DNA of 64,000 nt from assembly GCF_900156725.1 (NCBI RefSeq), contig NZ_FTOI01000007.1:1-64000 (forward strand), given 5' to 3'. Numbering within the stretch: position 1 is the first letter of the stretch; the number at the start of each line of letters is the position of its first letter. This document shows positions 28,717 to 38,533 of this stretch, piece by piece. The DNA is from Kaistella chaponensis. Lineage in GTDB: Bacteria > Bacteroidota > Bacteroidia > Flavobacteriales > Weeksellaceae. The notes under the pieces are model-generated. The model saw only the letters and a program-made list of their open reading frames with translations. It was not told the DNA's origin and did not search any database. The translations under genes and the position numbers were made by a program.

Positions 28717-31329
28717 TTATTCCTCTGGAAATTCAAACAGATCACCAATCGTGCCTTCTTCAGGGAAATCAGCATCGGTCGCTTCTGCATCGGTCAAATC
28801 ACTTTGACGTTCAGGAGAATCTTCCGCCTCGAAACCTTCATTGGGTTCTTCTACAGGCTCTGGAAGGATGATGTTAATGGTTTTCACTTTACTTTTCGTC
28901 AACTGATTTCCGATGGCTTTAATCCCCTTGATTCCTATAAATTCATCGGTACTCACCATTTCCGGATCTTTCTGTTTGTCTTTATCTTTTGCAAATACTA
29001 TTTCTAAAGTTGTGTTATTCGCAACAATGACATTTTCTATAAAAGATTTCGGATGGTCTGAAAGCATAAATTGCTGAACATTCGTCGTATTTTCCAGCAA
29101 AAATCTTTTGATAAAATAAATCTGTTTTTCACCATCAAAATAAATGGCGGTAATCGGTTGTTCGGGTTTCCATTTTTCAAGAATTAGGTAGTCGTCATCG
29201 AAACGGTTGCTCAATTCAAAAGTAATCAGTTTCGCTTCTCCCTGCGAATTGATGGTCAAAATTTTATCATCGCCTTTGAAACTGCCGAGTAAAGTTCCTC
29301 TTGCATCGGCATTTAACCTGCGAACAGTATCATCAAACCAAATTTTCCTTGGTGCTAAAGTGGAATGACCTTCTTCTTTGAGATCTACTTTTTTTACGGC
29401 ATATTTCGTAACCAAATTCCCTTTAGAATCACGGCCTTTAATGCCTAATTCGGAGAAATCGAGTTCAATTTTGTTTTTCCGGATTCTTGCGTTGGGTTTT
29501 AGCAAGACGGTAACAGATTCAGCTTCTCCATTAGGATTTGCAGAAAAGTAAAGCATTTCTGAACCTTTTTGGTCGGAAGCTAATTTATAATCATTATTTC
29601 TGGTAACACCTGTCACGGAGAACCTTTTCATGTAAAACGGACCGTCTCTTCCCTCTCTGTAAATCATATTGTACACGGTGCGTTTATCGTTCTTTTTCCA
29701 CACTGCAACATGTACGATATTCTTGCCGATAAATGTTTTCGGCTCTACTTTTACCACCTTCATGGTGCCATCTTTTTGGAAGGTGATGATATCATCGATG
29801 TCGGAACAATCGAAAAGATATTGATCTTTTTTCAGTGAAGTTCCGATAAATCCTTCTTCAAAATTCGCGTAGAATTTTTCGTTTGCCACCGCAACTTTTG
29901 TCGCATCGATGGTATCAAAAATTCTTAATTCTGTTTTACGCTCCTTTCCTTTGCCATATTTTTTCTGAATATTGGTAAAATAATCAATCGCATAAGGAAT
30001 AAGGTGTTGCAAGTGGTATTTCACCTGTTCTATTTTACCTTCGAGAGCTACAATATTCTCTTTGAATTTATCGAGATCAAAACGCGAGATTCTTTTGATG
30101 CGAATTTCCGTTAACCGCAAAATATCTTCTTCTGTTACTGCTCTCAGTAAATGTTTGGTATGCGGTTTTAAACCTTCATCGATGGTCTTAATGACGTCTT
30201 CCCAAGATTTAACCTCTTCAATATCGTGGTAAATTCGGTTTTCGATAAATATCCTTTCAAGTGAAGAAAAATGCCAGTTTTCCTGCAATTCGTGCAGTTC
30301 AATTTCCAGCTCTTTTTTCAAGAGAGAAACCGTATGATCGGTATTTCTGCGCAGGATTTCTGAAACCGTTAAAAACTCTGGTTTATCACCTACGATGACA
30401 CAAGCATTTGGAGAGATGGGAATCTCACAATCAGTGAACGCGTATAAAGCATCGATGGTTTTGTCGGGAGAAACGTCATTATTCAAAAAAATATTGATTT
30501 CTACCTGATCCGAGGTATTGTCTTCTATTTTCTTGATTTTAATTTTTCCTTTATCGTTGGCTTTAATAATTGAATCAATTAAATCACTTGTATTTTTTCC
30601 GAAAGGAAGTTCAGTGATGCAAAGGGTATTTTTGTCCTTTTGAATAATTCTGGCTCTTGCACGGATTCTTCCGCCACGTTCCCCATCATGATAACTGGAA
30701 ACATCGAGCATCCCCCCGGTTAAAAAGTCCGGGAACAATTCAAACTTTTTACCTTTCAGATGCGCAATAGAAGCATTGATAAGCTCATTAAAATTATGAG
30801 GCATAATCTTCGTTGACAATCCTACACCGATTCCTTCTACCCCTGAAGCGAGAAGCAGTGGGAACTTCACTGGAAGATCGATTGGCTCATTATTTCTACC
30901 ATCGTAGGATTTGGACCAATCCGTCGTTTTGGGATTAAACACCACTTCCAATGCGAAAGGAGTCAATCGTGCTTCAATATATCTTGCTGCAGCAGCAGAA
31001 TCGCCTGTATAAATATTTCCCCAGTTTCCCTGCGTATCGATCAGTAATTCTTTCTGTCCGATCTGCACCATTGCATCGGTAATCGAGGCATCACCGTGCG
31101 GATGATATTTCATAGTATTCCCGACGATATTGGCAACTTTGTTGTAGCGACCATCTTCTAGTTCCCGCATGGAATGCATAATTCTACGTTGAACCGGCTT
31201 GAATCCATCAAAAATAGAGGGAATTGCACGATCCAGAATTACGTAAGACGCGTAATCTAAAAACCAATCTTTGTAAAGACCGGAAACTTTTTTAAGTGAT
31301 TCTTCGTGGTGATTTTCTTGTTCTTCCAT
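28717..31329 (-). CDS. parC: DNA topoisomerase IV subunit A
   Basis: 870 residues from the ATG at 31329; a TTG one codon upstream also lies in frame. The breakage-reunion domain carries HGDASITDAMVQIGQ and the catalytic tyrosine Y117 in AAAARYIEARL. The C-terminal region (from about 500) is a divergent beta-propeller-like domain. A long acidic tail (about 810-870) is rich in E and D. Together with ParE, encoded upstream, it decatenates chromosomes. The start codon overlaps the stop of the upstream 159-residue gene by one base (TGATG), so translation is coupled. GyrA is the alternative, but the pairing with a ParE-like gene favours ParC. Confidence 0.92.
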   Translation of the reverse strand: MEEQENHHEESLKKVSGLYKDWFLDYASYVILDRAIPSIFDGFKPVQRRIMHSMRELEDGRYNKVANIVGNTMKYHPHGDASITDAMVQIGQKELLIDTQGNWGNIYTGDSAAAARYIEARLTPFALEVVFNPKTTDWSKSYDGRNNEPIDLPVKFPLLLASGVEGIGVGLSTKIMPHNFNELINASIAHLKGKKFELFPDFLTGGMLDVSSYHDGERGGRIRARARIIQKDKNTLCITELPFGKNTSDLIDSIIKANDKGKIKIKKIEDNTSDQVEINIFLNNDVSPDKTIDALYAFTDCEIPISPNACVIVGDKPEFLTVSEILRRNTDHTVSLLKKELEIELHELQENWHFSSLERIFIENRIYHDIEEVKSWEDVIKTIDEGLKPHTKHLLRAVTEEDILRLTEIRIKRISRFDLDKFKENIVALEGKIEQVKYHLQHLIPYAIDYFTNIQKKYGKGKERKTELRIFDTIDATKVAVANEKFYANFEEGFIGTSLKKDQYLFDCSDIDDIITFQKDGTMKVVKVEPKTFIGKNIVHVAVWKKNDKRTVYNMIYREGRDGPFYMKRFSVTGVTRNNDYKLASDQKGSEMLYFSANPNGEAESVTVLLKPNARIRKNKIELDFSELGIKGRDSKGNLVTKYAVKKVDLKEEGHSTLAPRKIWFDDTVRRLNADARGTLLGSFKGDDKILTINSQGEAKLITFELSNRFDDDYLILEKWKPEQPITAIYFDGEKQIYFIKRFLLENTTNVQQFMLSDHPKSFIENVIVANNTTLEIVFAKDKDKQKDPEMVSTDEFIGIKGIKAIGNQLTKSKVKTINIILPEPVEEPNEGFEAEDSPERQSDLTDAEATDADFPEEGTIGDLFEFPEE

Positions 31330-31808
31330 CAACTGTTTTCTCTCTCTTTATTATTTTTAATCACTTTGCTTAAGGAAAATTTAAGGTCATTTAATTCTTT
31401 TCTGCTCAGGTAAGAAATATCATATCTCAGCGTAATGGTGTGGTTCTTTTTGCTTGCAATATTGATGTACAACCGTTTAAAAATAAAACCATTGAGGATT
31501 TCATAATTTTGCAGTTTATATTTCGGGAACTCGTCACTTATAGGCGTGCTTAAATAAGGCAATACATTTCTATTCTTAAAGTTTAAAGCTTCACCGTCAC
31601 TGTCGTATTCAAAAATCTGTCGCCCTCGAAGGTAAAAAATAGTGATGAACACTAGTGGAATCAACAGGAAAAGGATCGAGCTGAAGCCCAAATAATTATA
31701 TTGAAAACGTTCCAGCAAAAATCCCACAATACCAAACAGGGAAATCATGACGAGTAACGTACTTAAAAAATTAAAAAAACCAATTTTATTGCGGTTATTT
31801 AATCTCAT
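31329..31808 (-). CDS. small membrane protein between parE and parC
   Basis: 159 residues. Two membrane segments lie near the N-terminus (about 11-30 and 40-58), followed by a soluble part of about 100 residues containing YKLQNYEILNGFIFKRLY. I do not recognise a family; bacterial PH-like domains can look similar. It begins 28 bases after parE and its stop overlaps the parC start, so it is made with topoisomerase IV. A role in topoisomerase function is not shown by the sequence. Confidence 0.8.
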   Translation of the reverse strand: MRLNNRNKIGFFNFLSTLLVMISLFGIVGFLLERFQYNYLGFSSILFLLIPLVFITIFYLRGRQIFEYDSDGEALNFKNRNVLPYLSTPISDEFPKYKLQNYEILNGFIFKRLYINIASKKNHTITLRYDISYLSRKELNDLKFSLSKVIKNNKERENS

Positions 31809-31836
31809 CTTTCATCATTTAGATTTAACTTCAATT

Positions 31837-33723
31837 CTATACCACCTCCTCTTCATTGAGCGGCTCTTTTTTATCAATATCAGGATCTTCAACGACCAGA
31901 TTTTCTAAGATAAAAGCTTGTCGATCCGGTGTATTTTTACCCATATAAAATTCGAGAATCTGTTCGATGGTTTGGTCTTTTCCTAAAACAACAGGTTCTA
32001 ATCGAATGTCTTTTCCTATAAAATGTTTAAACTCATCAGGAGAGATCTCTCCCAATCCTTTAAATCGCGTAATCTCCGGATTTTTCCCCAGTTCATTCAA
32101 AGCTTTAATTCGTTCAGCCTGCGTGTAGCAATATCGGGTTTCCTTTTTATTGCGAACTCTAAACAGCGGCGTTTGCAGGATGTAAAGATGTCCGTTCTTA
32201 ATCAAATCCGGGAAAAACTGAAGGAAAAAAGTAATCATCAAAAGGCGGATGTGCATTCCGTCAACATCAGCATCAGTGGCGATGATGACGTGATTGTAGC
32301 GCAAATCTTCCAGTGAATCTTCTATATTTAAAGCAGCTTGCAAATAATTAAATTCCTCGTTTTCATACACCACACGTTTGGTCAAACCATAACAGTTGAG
32401 GGGTTTTCCTTTTAATGAAAATACAGACTGCGTTTCTACATCACGGGATTTGGTAATCGACCCCGATGCGGAATCACCTTCAGTAATGAAAAGCATGGTT
32501 TCGGCTTTTCTCAAAGCTTTTTGATCGTTGTAATGTTGTCTGCAATCGCGCAGTTTTTTGTTATGTAGAGAAACCTTTTTGGCTCTTTCGCGTGCTAATT
32601 TCTGAATGCCCGAAAGTTCTTTTCTTTCTCTTTCGGAAATAATGATCTTCCGGTGAATCGCTTCTGCAATTTCTTGATTTTGGTGCAGAAAGTTATCGAG
32701 TTTATTTTTTAAAAAGTTGGTAATAAAAGACCTTACCGTTTCTTTTCCTGGCTCTATTTCGTTGGATCCCAGTTTGGTCTTCGTCTGTGATTCGAAGACC
32801 GGTTCAATCACTTTGATGGCAACTGCGGCAATAATCGACTTACGAATGTCTGCAGCTTCAAAATTTTTATTGAAATATTCCCGAATTGTTTTTACATACG
32901 CTTCACGGAAAGCATTGAGGTGCGTTCCACCTTGTGTAGTGTTTTGTCCGTTCACAAAGGAAAAGTAGGTTTCCGATTGCGACTTATCCGAATGCGTGAT
33001 GGCGACTTCGATATCATCATCTTTCAAATGAACGATGGGATAGATAATTTCGCCTTCAATCTCTTCATTCAGTAAATCTTTCAGTCCATTTTCTGAAAAG
33101 TAGGTTTCGCCGTTGAATACTATTTTTAAACCCGGATTCAGGTAACAGTAATTTTTCAACATCTTTTCGATGTACTCTTTTCGAAACTTAAAATGGGTAA
33201 AAATACTGCTGTCGGGAATGAAGGTGATTTCGGTTCCGTTTCGGTCGGTTGACGCTGCTTCGGTGAAATCTTCGGTGATGATTCCTTTAGAAAATTCCGC
33301 GATTTTCATTTTGCCATCGCGAATGGATTTCACCTTGAAAAACTCCGAAAGTGCGTTGACTGCTTTGGTTCCTACTCCATTTAAACCTACCGATTTTTTA
33401 AAAGCTTTGGAATCATATTTTCCCCCTGTATTCATTTTAGAAACGGCATCGACCACCTTTCCCAGAGGAATACCACGACCAAAATCGCGTACAACCGCTT
33501 TTCCGTCATCGATTTTGATCTCGATTCTTTTTCCGGATTTCATCACAAATTCATCAATAGAATTATCGATGATTTCTTTGAGCAAAATATAAATTCCGTC
33601 GTCGGCAGAAGAACCGTCGCCTAACTTGCCAATATACATTCCCGGACGCAGCCGAATATGTTCCTGCCAATCCAGGGTTCTGATATTATCTTCGGAATAA
33701 TTAACGGTCTCGTTTTCGCTCAT
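31837..33723 (-). CDS. parE: DNA topoisomerase IV subunit B
   Basis: 628 residues. The GHKL ATPase shows [15 protein letters not shown], the [12 protein letters not shown]-box, DFGRGIP and [13 protein letters not shown]. The TOPRIM domain shows [11 protein letters not shown] and the metal site [17 protein letters not shown]. The length suits ParE more than the larger proteobacterial GyrB. It is the first gene of the parE-membrane protein-parC operon and has a good -7 box upstream. Confidence 0.94.
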   Translation of the reverse strand: MSENETVNYSEDNIRTLDWQEHIRLRPGMYIGKLGDGSSADDGIYILLKEIIDNSIDEFVMKSGKRIEIKIDDGKAVVRDFGRGIPLGKVVDAVSKMNTGGKYDSKAFKKSVGLNGVGTKAVNALSEFFKVKSIRDGKMKIAEFSKGIITEDFTEAASTDRNGTEITFIPDSSIFTHFKFRKEYIEKMLKNYCYLNPGLKIVFNGETYFSENGLKDLLNEEIEGEIIYPIVHLKDDDIEVAITHSDKSQSETYFSFVNGQNTTQGGTHLNAFREAYVKTIREYFNKNFEAADIRKSIIAAVAIKVIEPVFESQTKTKLGSNEIEPGKETVRSFITNFLKNKLDNFLHQNQEIAEAIHRKIIISERERKELSGIQKLARERAKKVSLHNKKLRDCRQHYNDQKALRKAETMLFITEGDSASGSITKSRDVETQSVFSLKGKPLNCYGLTKRVVYENEEFNYLQAALNIEDSLEDLRYNHVIIATDADVDGMHIRLLMITFFLQFFPDLIKNGHLYILQTPLFRVRNKKETRYCYTQAERIKALNELGKNPEITRFKGLGEISPDEFKHFIGKDIRLEPVVLGKDQTIEQILEFYMGKNTPDRQAFILENLVVEDPDIDKKEPLNEEEVV

Positions 33724-33758
33724 ATTTATTTTGAAAGTGCTTTAAATTCAGAAACTCA

Positions 33759-33766
33759 CAAAAATA
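33759..33766 (-). promoter_or_regulatory. -7 box before parE
   Basis: Minus-strand TATTTTTG matches TAnnTTTG, 35 bases before the parE start. It would drive the three-gene topoisomerase IV operon. Confidence 0.5.
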
Positions 33767-33846
33767 GTGAAAGGAAACTGATTTTTAAAATTTTTGGGGA
33801 AAGTTTTATCGCATTGCCTGCAACTAAAATTTTTTACCCTTCATTC

Positions 33847-34407
33847 CTAGGAGTTCTGTTTATTTTGGTCAATCCATTTTTCAAAAGCGGCTAAGAAATC
33901 AACCAAAAATTTCTCTGTTTTTTCGTTGACTGTTTTACCGTCTTCCAGCAATTTATCTTTGATTTGACCGAGGTAAGCTTCCGGTTGTGGCATGAGTGGA
34001 ATATTCAAAGAAACGGCCGCATTTCTGATCGTTTGGTTTGCTCCCAAACCACCGATTGCACCCGGAGAAACGGTGACAACAGCACCTGGTTTTCCCTTCC
34101 AGGAATTTTGTTTGGGGGGTCTTGCTCCAATTTCCATGGCATTTTTTAAAACTCCGGGGATGGTTCTGTTGTATTCCGGCGAAACAAATAAGACCGCGTC
34201 TGCTGCAGCAACTTCATTCTTAAAATCCGTCCAAGATGGTGGCGGATCATTTTCTATATCTTCGCTAAAAAAGGTAAGGTCTTTAATTTCTACAATCTTT
34301 AAATCAAGATTTGCCGGCTGAAGACGAATCATTTCAGCAGCGATTTTTCTGTTGAAAGATTCTTTCCTTAGGCTCCCTACAATGATTGCAACTTGGATGT
34401 TTTTCAT
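33847..34407 (-). CDS. NADPH-dependent FMN reductase family protein
   Basis: 186 residues from the ATG at 34407; a start six codons earlier would add MGSNYF and lacks support. The flavodoxin-like fold has IVGSLRKESFNRKIA (phosphate-binding loop for FMN) and the substrate-side loop SPEYNRTIPGVLKNAMEI. Members reduce FMN, quinones, azo dyes or chromate using NAD(P)H. Single gene, cytoplasmic, no partner visible. Confidence 0.9.
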   Translation of the reverse strand: MKNIQVAIIVGSLRKESFNRKIAAEMIRLQPANLDLKIVEIKDLTFFSEDIENDPPPSWTDFKNEVAAADAVLFVSPEYNRTIPGVLKNAMEIGARPPKQNSWKGKPGAVVTVSPGAIGGLGANQTIRNAAVSLNIPLMPQPEAYLGQIKDKLLEDGKTVNEKTEKFLVDFLAAFEKWIDQNKQNS

Positions 34408-34518
34408 AAAATAATTTGATCCCAATTTACAAAAAAAAGAGGATATTTAAAAGCGTAAATTCTATTTTTTAACCAAAAAAAAGCGAACCGAAGTCCGCTC
34501 GCTATACTTTTGAATGAT

Positions 34519-35313
34519 TTATTTCTTGATGAATTTTCGGGAAACGATCTCATTTCCGGTATATACATTCATGATATATTGCCCTTTAGCAAAGTTTTGA
34601 ATGTTGATTTCTTTGGCTTGGGTTTGCTTCACCAACTTTCCGGACCTATCAAAAATTCTGACTGTTTTAAGGTCTTCCACGTTTTCAATGGTAATCCAAT
34701 CAGAACTTGGATTGGGATAAATCTTGATCTGATTTTTCTGTGAATCCGACACCGCTAAAGTGCTTTGCGTAATGGTCACATCATCAATACCAACGTAAAA
34801 AATATCAGTACAGTTGTAATGTCTGAAAACCAATTTCACGTCCTGACCTTTGTAAGACGACACGTCGATATTCACCACTTTTGCGGCTGCAAGATAGCCT
34901 CCATCCAAAGTTTCTTCAAAAACTGGCGTTTCAGCACCCGTAAAAGTTGCATTTTGTGGAATGATATAAACGGCATAATGTTCATCAAAAAGCTCTTCAT
35001 CACCTGCCGCTACTTTGAAACTCAATTGCAGCGTTCCCGTTGCAGGCAAAGTAATTTTCGGACTGATCAAGGCGTTATCAGGCGAAAACGCTTCCAAATA
35101 CCACGAAAATGACGTAGCAAAATACCCTTGAAAAGAATCAACTTCATTGAGCTGTGCATCGAGAAACTCCCATTTTTCCGTGTCGCCGTCGCGGTCCATA
35201 TTTTGCCAAAGTGCAGCAGTACTGGGTTCAAAGTTTTCTGTAAAGACAACCGTTTGCGCATTATTGAAGACTCCGAGTCCTAATGTGGATGCCAAAAGTA
35301 ATTTTTTAATCAT
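34519..35313 (-). CDS. secreted protein with MAM/choice-of-anchor-J-like domain and T9SS sorting domain
   Basis: 264 residues from the ATG at 35313, where a signal peptide (MIKKLLLASTLGLGVFNNAQ) begins; the longer frame to 35373 is rejected. The middle (about 25-185) resembles the choice-of-anchor J or MAM-like jelly-roll domain: FTENFEPSTAALWQNMDRDG near the start and VFRHYNCTDIFYVGIDDVTI at the end. The C-terminal T9SS type A sorting domain has IYPNPSSDWITI and ends in RKFIKK. Probable surface or released adhesin/binding protein; ligand unknown. Confidence 0.87.
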   Translation of the reverse strand: MIKKLLLASTLGLGVFNNAQTVVFTENFEPSTAALWQNMDRDGDTEKWEFLDAQLNEVDSFQGYFATSFSWYLEAFSPDNALISPKITLPATGTLQLSFKVAAGDEELFDEHYAVYIIPQNATFTGAETPVFEETLDGGYLAAAKVVNIDVSSYKGQDVKLVFRHYNCTDIFYVGIDDVTITQSTLAVSDSQKNQIKIYPNPSSDWITIENVEDLKTVRIFDRSGKLVKQTQAKEINIQNFAKGQYIMNVYTGNEIVSRKFIKK

Positions 35314-35350
35314 TATTTTTATTTTATAATTGATACCTGCAAGATATGAA

Positions 35351-35385
35351 AAGAAAAAAAGTTTAGCGAACAAACACTAAACTTT
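35351..35385 (-). terminator. terminator of ychF
   Basis: A perfect 9-bp stem, AAAGTTTAG (35358-35366) with CTAAACTTT (35377-35385), is followed on the minus strand by a T-rich tract. It lies just after the ychF stop codon. Confidence 0.8.
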
Positions 35386-35411
35386 CTATCTTCTACAACT
35401 GTGTCGAATGC

Positions 35412-36503
35412 TTACACATTGAATCTAAAATTCATCATGTCGCCATCCTGCACAATATATTCTTTTCCTTCTACGCCCATTTTTCCGGCTTCTTTTACTT
35501 TGGCTTCTGATCCAAATTTAATGAAGTCTTCATACTTGATAACTTCTGCGCGGATAAATCCTTTTTCGAAATCGGTATGAATGACTCCTGCAGCTTGTGG
35601 TGCAGTCCATCCTTTTCCGATGGTCCATGCACGAACTTCTTTTACACCTGCGGTAAAATACGTTTGCAAATGAAGTAAATCATACGCTTTTCTGATGAGT
35701 CTGTTCACGCCAGGTTCCGTAAGACCCAATTCATCCAGGAACATTTCTCTTTCTTCGAACGTATCTAATTCGTTGATATCTGCTTCGATCTGTGCGGCAA
35801 GAACTACGACTTCAGCATTTTCTTTTTTCGCCATTTCTTCGATTTTGCCAATCCATTCGTTGCCGTTTTTAATCGAATTTTCATCGACATTACAAACATA
35901 AAGCACTGGCTTATTGGTCAATAAGTGTACCTCAGAAATAATCGGTGTAGAAAAATCATCCAACGGAAATTCTCTTGCATTTTGACCTTCTTCTACAAAT
36001 TTCTGAAGATTAAGAAGCGTTTCGTACGTCATCACATCATCCTTTTTACCGGATTTGATGAATTTTTTCGCTTTCTCTACTGCTTTTGCCAAGGTCTCAA
36101 TGTCCTTCAATTGCAGTTCGATATCGATAATTTCTTTATCACGAAGCGGATCTACAGTTCCTTCTACATGCACGATATTTCCGTCTTCGAAACATCTTAA
36201 AACGTGAATAATCGCTTCACATTCTCTGATGTTTGCCAGAAATTTATTTCCTAAACCTTCCCCTTTGCTTGCTCCTTTTACCAAACCGGCGATGTCTACA
36301 ATTTCTACCACTGCTGGTAAAACTCTTTCCGGTTTTACTAATTTTTCCAGTTCAAACAAACGCTCATCGGGTACAGAAACTGTTCCGATATTGGGTTCAA
36401 TGGTACAGAAAGGATAATTAGCTGATTGCGCTTTGGCATTGCTTAAACAATTAAAAAGAGTTGATTTACCTACGTTGGGTAGACCTACGATTCCACATTT
36501 CAT
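35412..36503 (-). CDS. ychF: redox-regulated ATPase YchF (Obg-family)
   Basis: 363 residues, the normal family length. P-loop GLPNVGKSTLFN (about 6-17), switch II region DIAGLVKGASKGEGLGNKF, and a TGS domain at the C-terminus ending GDMMNFRFNV. The guanine-specificity NKxD position reads TNKPVLYVCN, as expected for YchF, which prefers ATP. It is associated with ribosomes and stress responses in other bacteria. It stands alone with its own -7 box and terminator. Confidence 0.96.
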   Translation of the reverse strand: MKCGIVGLPNVGKSTLFNCLSNAKAQSANYPFCTIEPNIGTVSVPDERLFELEKLVKPERVLPAVVEIVDIAGLVKGASKGEGLGNKFLANIRECEAIIHVLRCFEDGNIVHVEGTVDPLRDKEIIDIELQLKDIETLAKAVEKAKKFIKSGKKDDVMTYETLLNLQKFVEEGQNAREFPLDDFSTPIISEVHLLTNKPVLYVCNVDENSIKNGNEWIGKIEEMAKKENAEVVVLAAQIEADINELDTFEEREMFLDELGLTEPGVNRLIRKAYDLLHLQTYFTAGVKEVRAWTIGKGWTAPQAAGVIHTDFEKGFIRAEVIKYEDFIKFGSEAKVKEAGKMGVEGKEYIVQDGDMMNFRFNV

Positions 36504-36570
36504 ATCTTGAGTTCAAAGTTTACAACTAAAGGTTTAAAAACGCTTTTAAACCCATTCAATTAACAGGTCG

Positions 36571-36578
36571 CAAAGATA
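36571..36578 (-). promoter_or_regulatory. -7 box before ychF
   Basis: Minus-strand TATCTTTG matches TAnnTTTG and lies 67 bases before the ychF start codon, leaving a longer than usual leader. Confidence 0.45.
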
Positions 36579-36601
36579 AAGATTTTGATTGGGTTATGCA
36601 T

Positions 36602-36632
36602 AAAAAAATCCAGACCGCTTTGGTACGGATTT
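36602..36632 (-). terminator. minus-strand terminator with no intact gene before it
   Basis: The stem is made of 36606-36611 with 36627-36632 and inner 36614-36616 with 36622-36624. On the minus strand it is followed by a run of seven T. No intact minus-strand gene ends here; see the decayed region to its right. Confidence 0.7.
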
Positions 36633-36640
36633 CTAAACTT

Positions 36641-37190
36641 CAGGAAGCGTTCAGAGAAGACTCTGAATTTAAACCGCAGTTTTGCGCTGCATCATCCGCA
36701 ATTTTCCTTAAGGGATGATCTGCATTTAAGAAAGATTGATCTGTAATGCGTTCGCCGTAAGCATTGTTTCAACGAGTATTCAAAGGCATCGCGAAAGGAT
36801 TTTCCACCTTGTAAACTTTTACCAACCTGTGCAGTACATTCGAGGGTGTGCAGGATTTACCTTCGAAATTCTTGTTGACCAGGCTTTAGATTTTCCCGGA
36901 ATTTTCCCGGTTGTACCTGCACTTGGTTTGAAAACTAGTGGTAAAGTTCAGAAGATTACTTTCGGCAGTTTTCTAGGTCTTAATGATGAATGCTCCGCCG
37001 CTTTTCAAAACATTGGGCTTCAAGAAGAAGGATTGGAGTAATGCTTTTAAAGCCTATCTCCGTGAATGTTTCTGATATCTTCTTGTCTTTAATGGATGAT
37101 CCAAGAGGAACAATGGAGAAAGAAGCTGTTTTTATGCGCCTCTATCGAGCAAATTAAATGCAAAGAAGAAATAAATACCCCGAATTGGGT
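36641..37190 (-). pseudogene. possible decayed minus-strand gene
   Basis: No open frame covers this stretch, but fragments in different minus-strand frames look coding. One is GGKSFRDAFEYSLKQ (around 36770-36810). Another is LNADHPLRKIADDAAQNCG, running to a stop just before the terminator at 36602-36632. The strongest argument is that orphan terminator. I cannot name the ancestral family, and the plus strand also has a 101-codon frame (36736-37041) with no supporting feature. Confidence 0.3.
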
Positions 37191-37246
37191 AGCCGCAATT
37201 GGACTCGCCCCTTTATATTTGAAGAAAATAAAAGTCCCGTATTCCC

Positions 37247-38533
37247 ATGAAAAAAATCACACTCCTCCTCTCCTTTCTCTGCCTCGGTTTTGCCAATCAG
37301 CAGCTGACTGCGCAGAATTTCAGCGACCATGCCAAAGCAGAAATTGCGAAAAACAATTACCTTCCGGCTCTTGATGAACTCACCACTTTTTTAGAAGCCA
37401 ATCCCAATAACGAGATCTTACTGACCTACCGCGCCAATTTTTACGCAAAGGCGGGTCAGAACGAAAAAGCCATCGCCGATGCCACGCAAGTAATGCTTCT
37501 CAATCCCAAAAGCACGCATGGATTGATCACTTTAGGAACTGCAAAAATGGCGCTCGGAAAAACGCAGGAAGGCGTAGAAAGCCTCAACCAAGCTTTGGCA
37601 ATACAGCCGAACTTAAAACCTGCGCTTATCCTGCGCTCCAAAGCCTATTTCAAATTAAACCAACCGGAGAAATCCTTGGCTGACCTGAGTTTTCTCATTA
37701 AAGACGATCCAAAAATTCTCGAAGCGTACGTGTACCGCGGACAACTTTATACCGCGATGAAACAGTTGGATTCGGCCAAAGCAGATTATCAGTTCATCCT
37801 GAACCAGGCCGTTGTGGGCGACAAATACCATTCTGCTGCCACCGACAAATTAAAAGAGGTGCTGCAAAAAGAAGCCGCCGCAAAAGCTGCACTCACGGAA
37901 AAAGCCACAGACGATGCCTACGCCAAAAAGCTGACCGATCAAGTGACTTCCCTTTCGAAAGAAGTGAATGAAACGACGGTGCGATTGACCAAAATGCTCA
38001 CCGAATCCACCACAGAAATCAACAGGTTTATCCAGAAAAACGACGCCATCCCCAAAACCGATTGGCAAGGAAAAGCCCAACTCTTTCAGGAGATCAATCC
38101 CCGCATCAAAACGTACCTGACCAACCTGCAGAAAGAGCGAACCTACCTTGCGGGAAAAGAAGCCTACCGAGGACTCATGACCAATATAGAGGGCAGCATT
38201 TCTGCGATGAACCTCATCATCGAGCGCACTTCGCCTTATGCAGCCCGCCGACAACAATTTGTGGAAACCGTCAATGCGATGGATGCAGCCATTACGGTCG
38301 ATTTCAAAAATATGCTTGCTACCCAGAAAAGCAAACAAGAAACAACCTTCGAACAGCAGAAGAAACAGTCTTTAGCGAAGACGCAGGAACTGCTGATCAG
38401 CATCAACCAATCGAGAGAGGCGCTCCTGAAACTTGATGCCACGAAGTACCGCGAACAGGACGAAAGCAAGATCACCAAATTGCTCGCAGATTACACGAAA
38501 ACGTTGGCCAATATCAATGGCATTGTCTATTAA
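37247..38533 (+). CDS. secreted tetratricopeptide-repeat protein
   Basis: 428 residues with a signal peptide (1-23, ending in LTAQ). Residues about 25-205 are a series of TPR helical pairs, visible as repeats such as PALDELTTFLEANPNNEILL, EKAIADATQVMLLNPKSTHG, EGVESLNQALAIQPNLKPAL and KSLADLSFLIKDDPKILEAY. The C-terminal half (from about 210) is charged and predicted helical or coiled coil. TPR proteins act as scaffolds; here it would be periplasmic. Base composition is more GC-rich than the neighbours, which makes long shadow frames on the other strand. Confidence 0.85.
   Translation: MKKITLLLSFLCLGFANQQLTAQNFSDHAKAEIAKNNYLPALDELTTFLEANPNNEILLTYRANFYAKAGQNEKAIADATQVMLLNPKSTHGLITLGTAKMALGKTQEGVESLNQALAIQPNLKPALILRSKAYFKLNQPEKSLADLSFLIKDDPKILEAYVYRGQLYTAMKQLDSAKADYQFILNQAVVGDKYHSAATDKLKEVLQKEAAAKAALTEKATDDAYAKKLTDQVTSLSKEVNETTVRLTKMLTESTTEINRFIQKNDAIPKTDWQGKAQLFQEINPRIKTYLTNLQKERTYLAGKEAYRGLMTNIEGSISAMNLIIERTSPYAARRQQFVETVNAMDAAITVDFKNMLATQKSKQETTFEQQKKQSLAKTQELLISINQSREALLKLDATKYREQDESKITKLLADYTKTLANINGIVY

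Noticed and set aside
36736-37041. 101-codon plus-strand frame
   Set aside because: No domain or promoter; the minus-strand terminator at 36602 points to coding in the other direction.
37850-38338. 162-codon minus-strand frame opposite the TPR gene
   Set aside because: Shadow of a GC-richer plus-strand gene; no domain, promoter or start signal, and the TPR frame explains the sequence.
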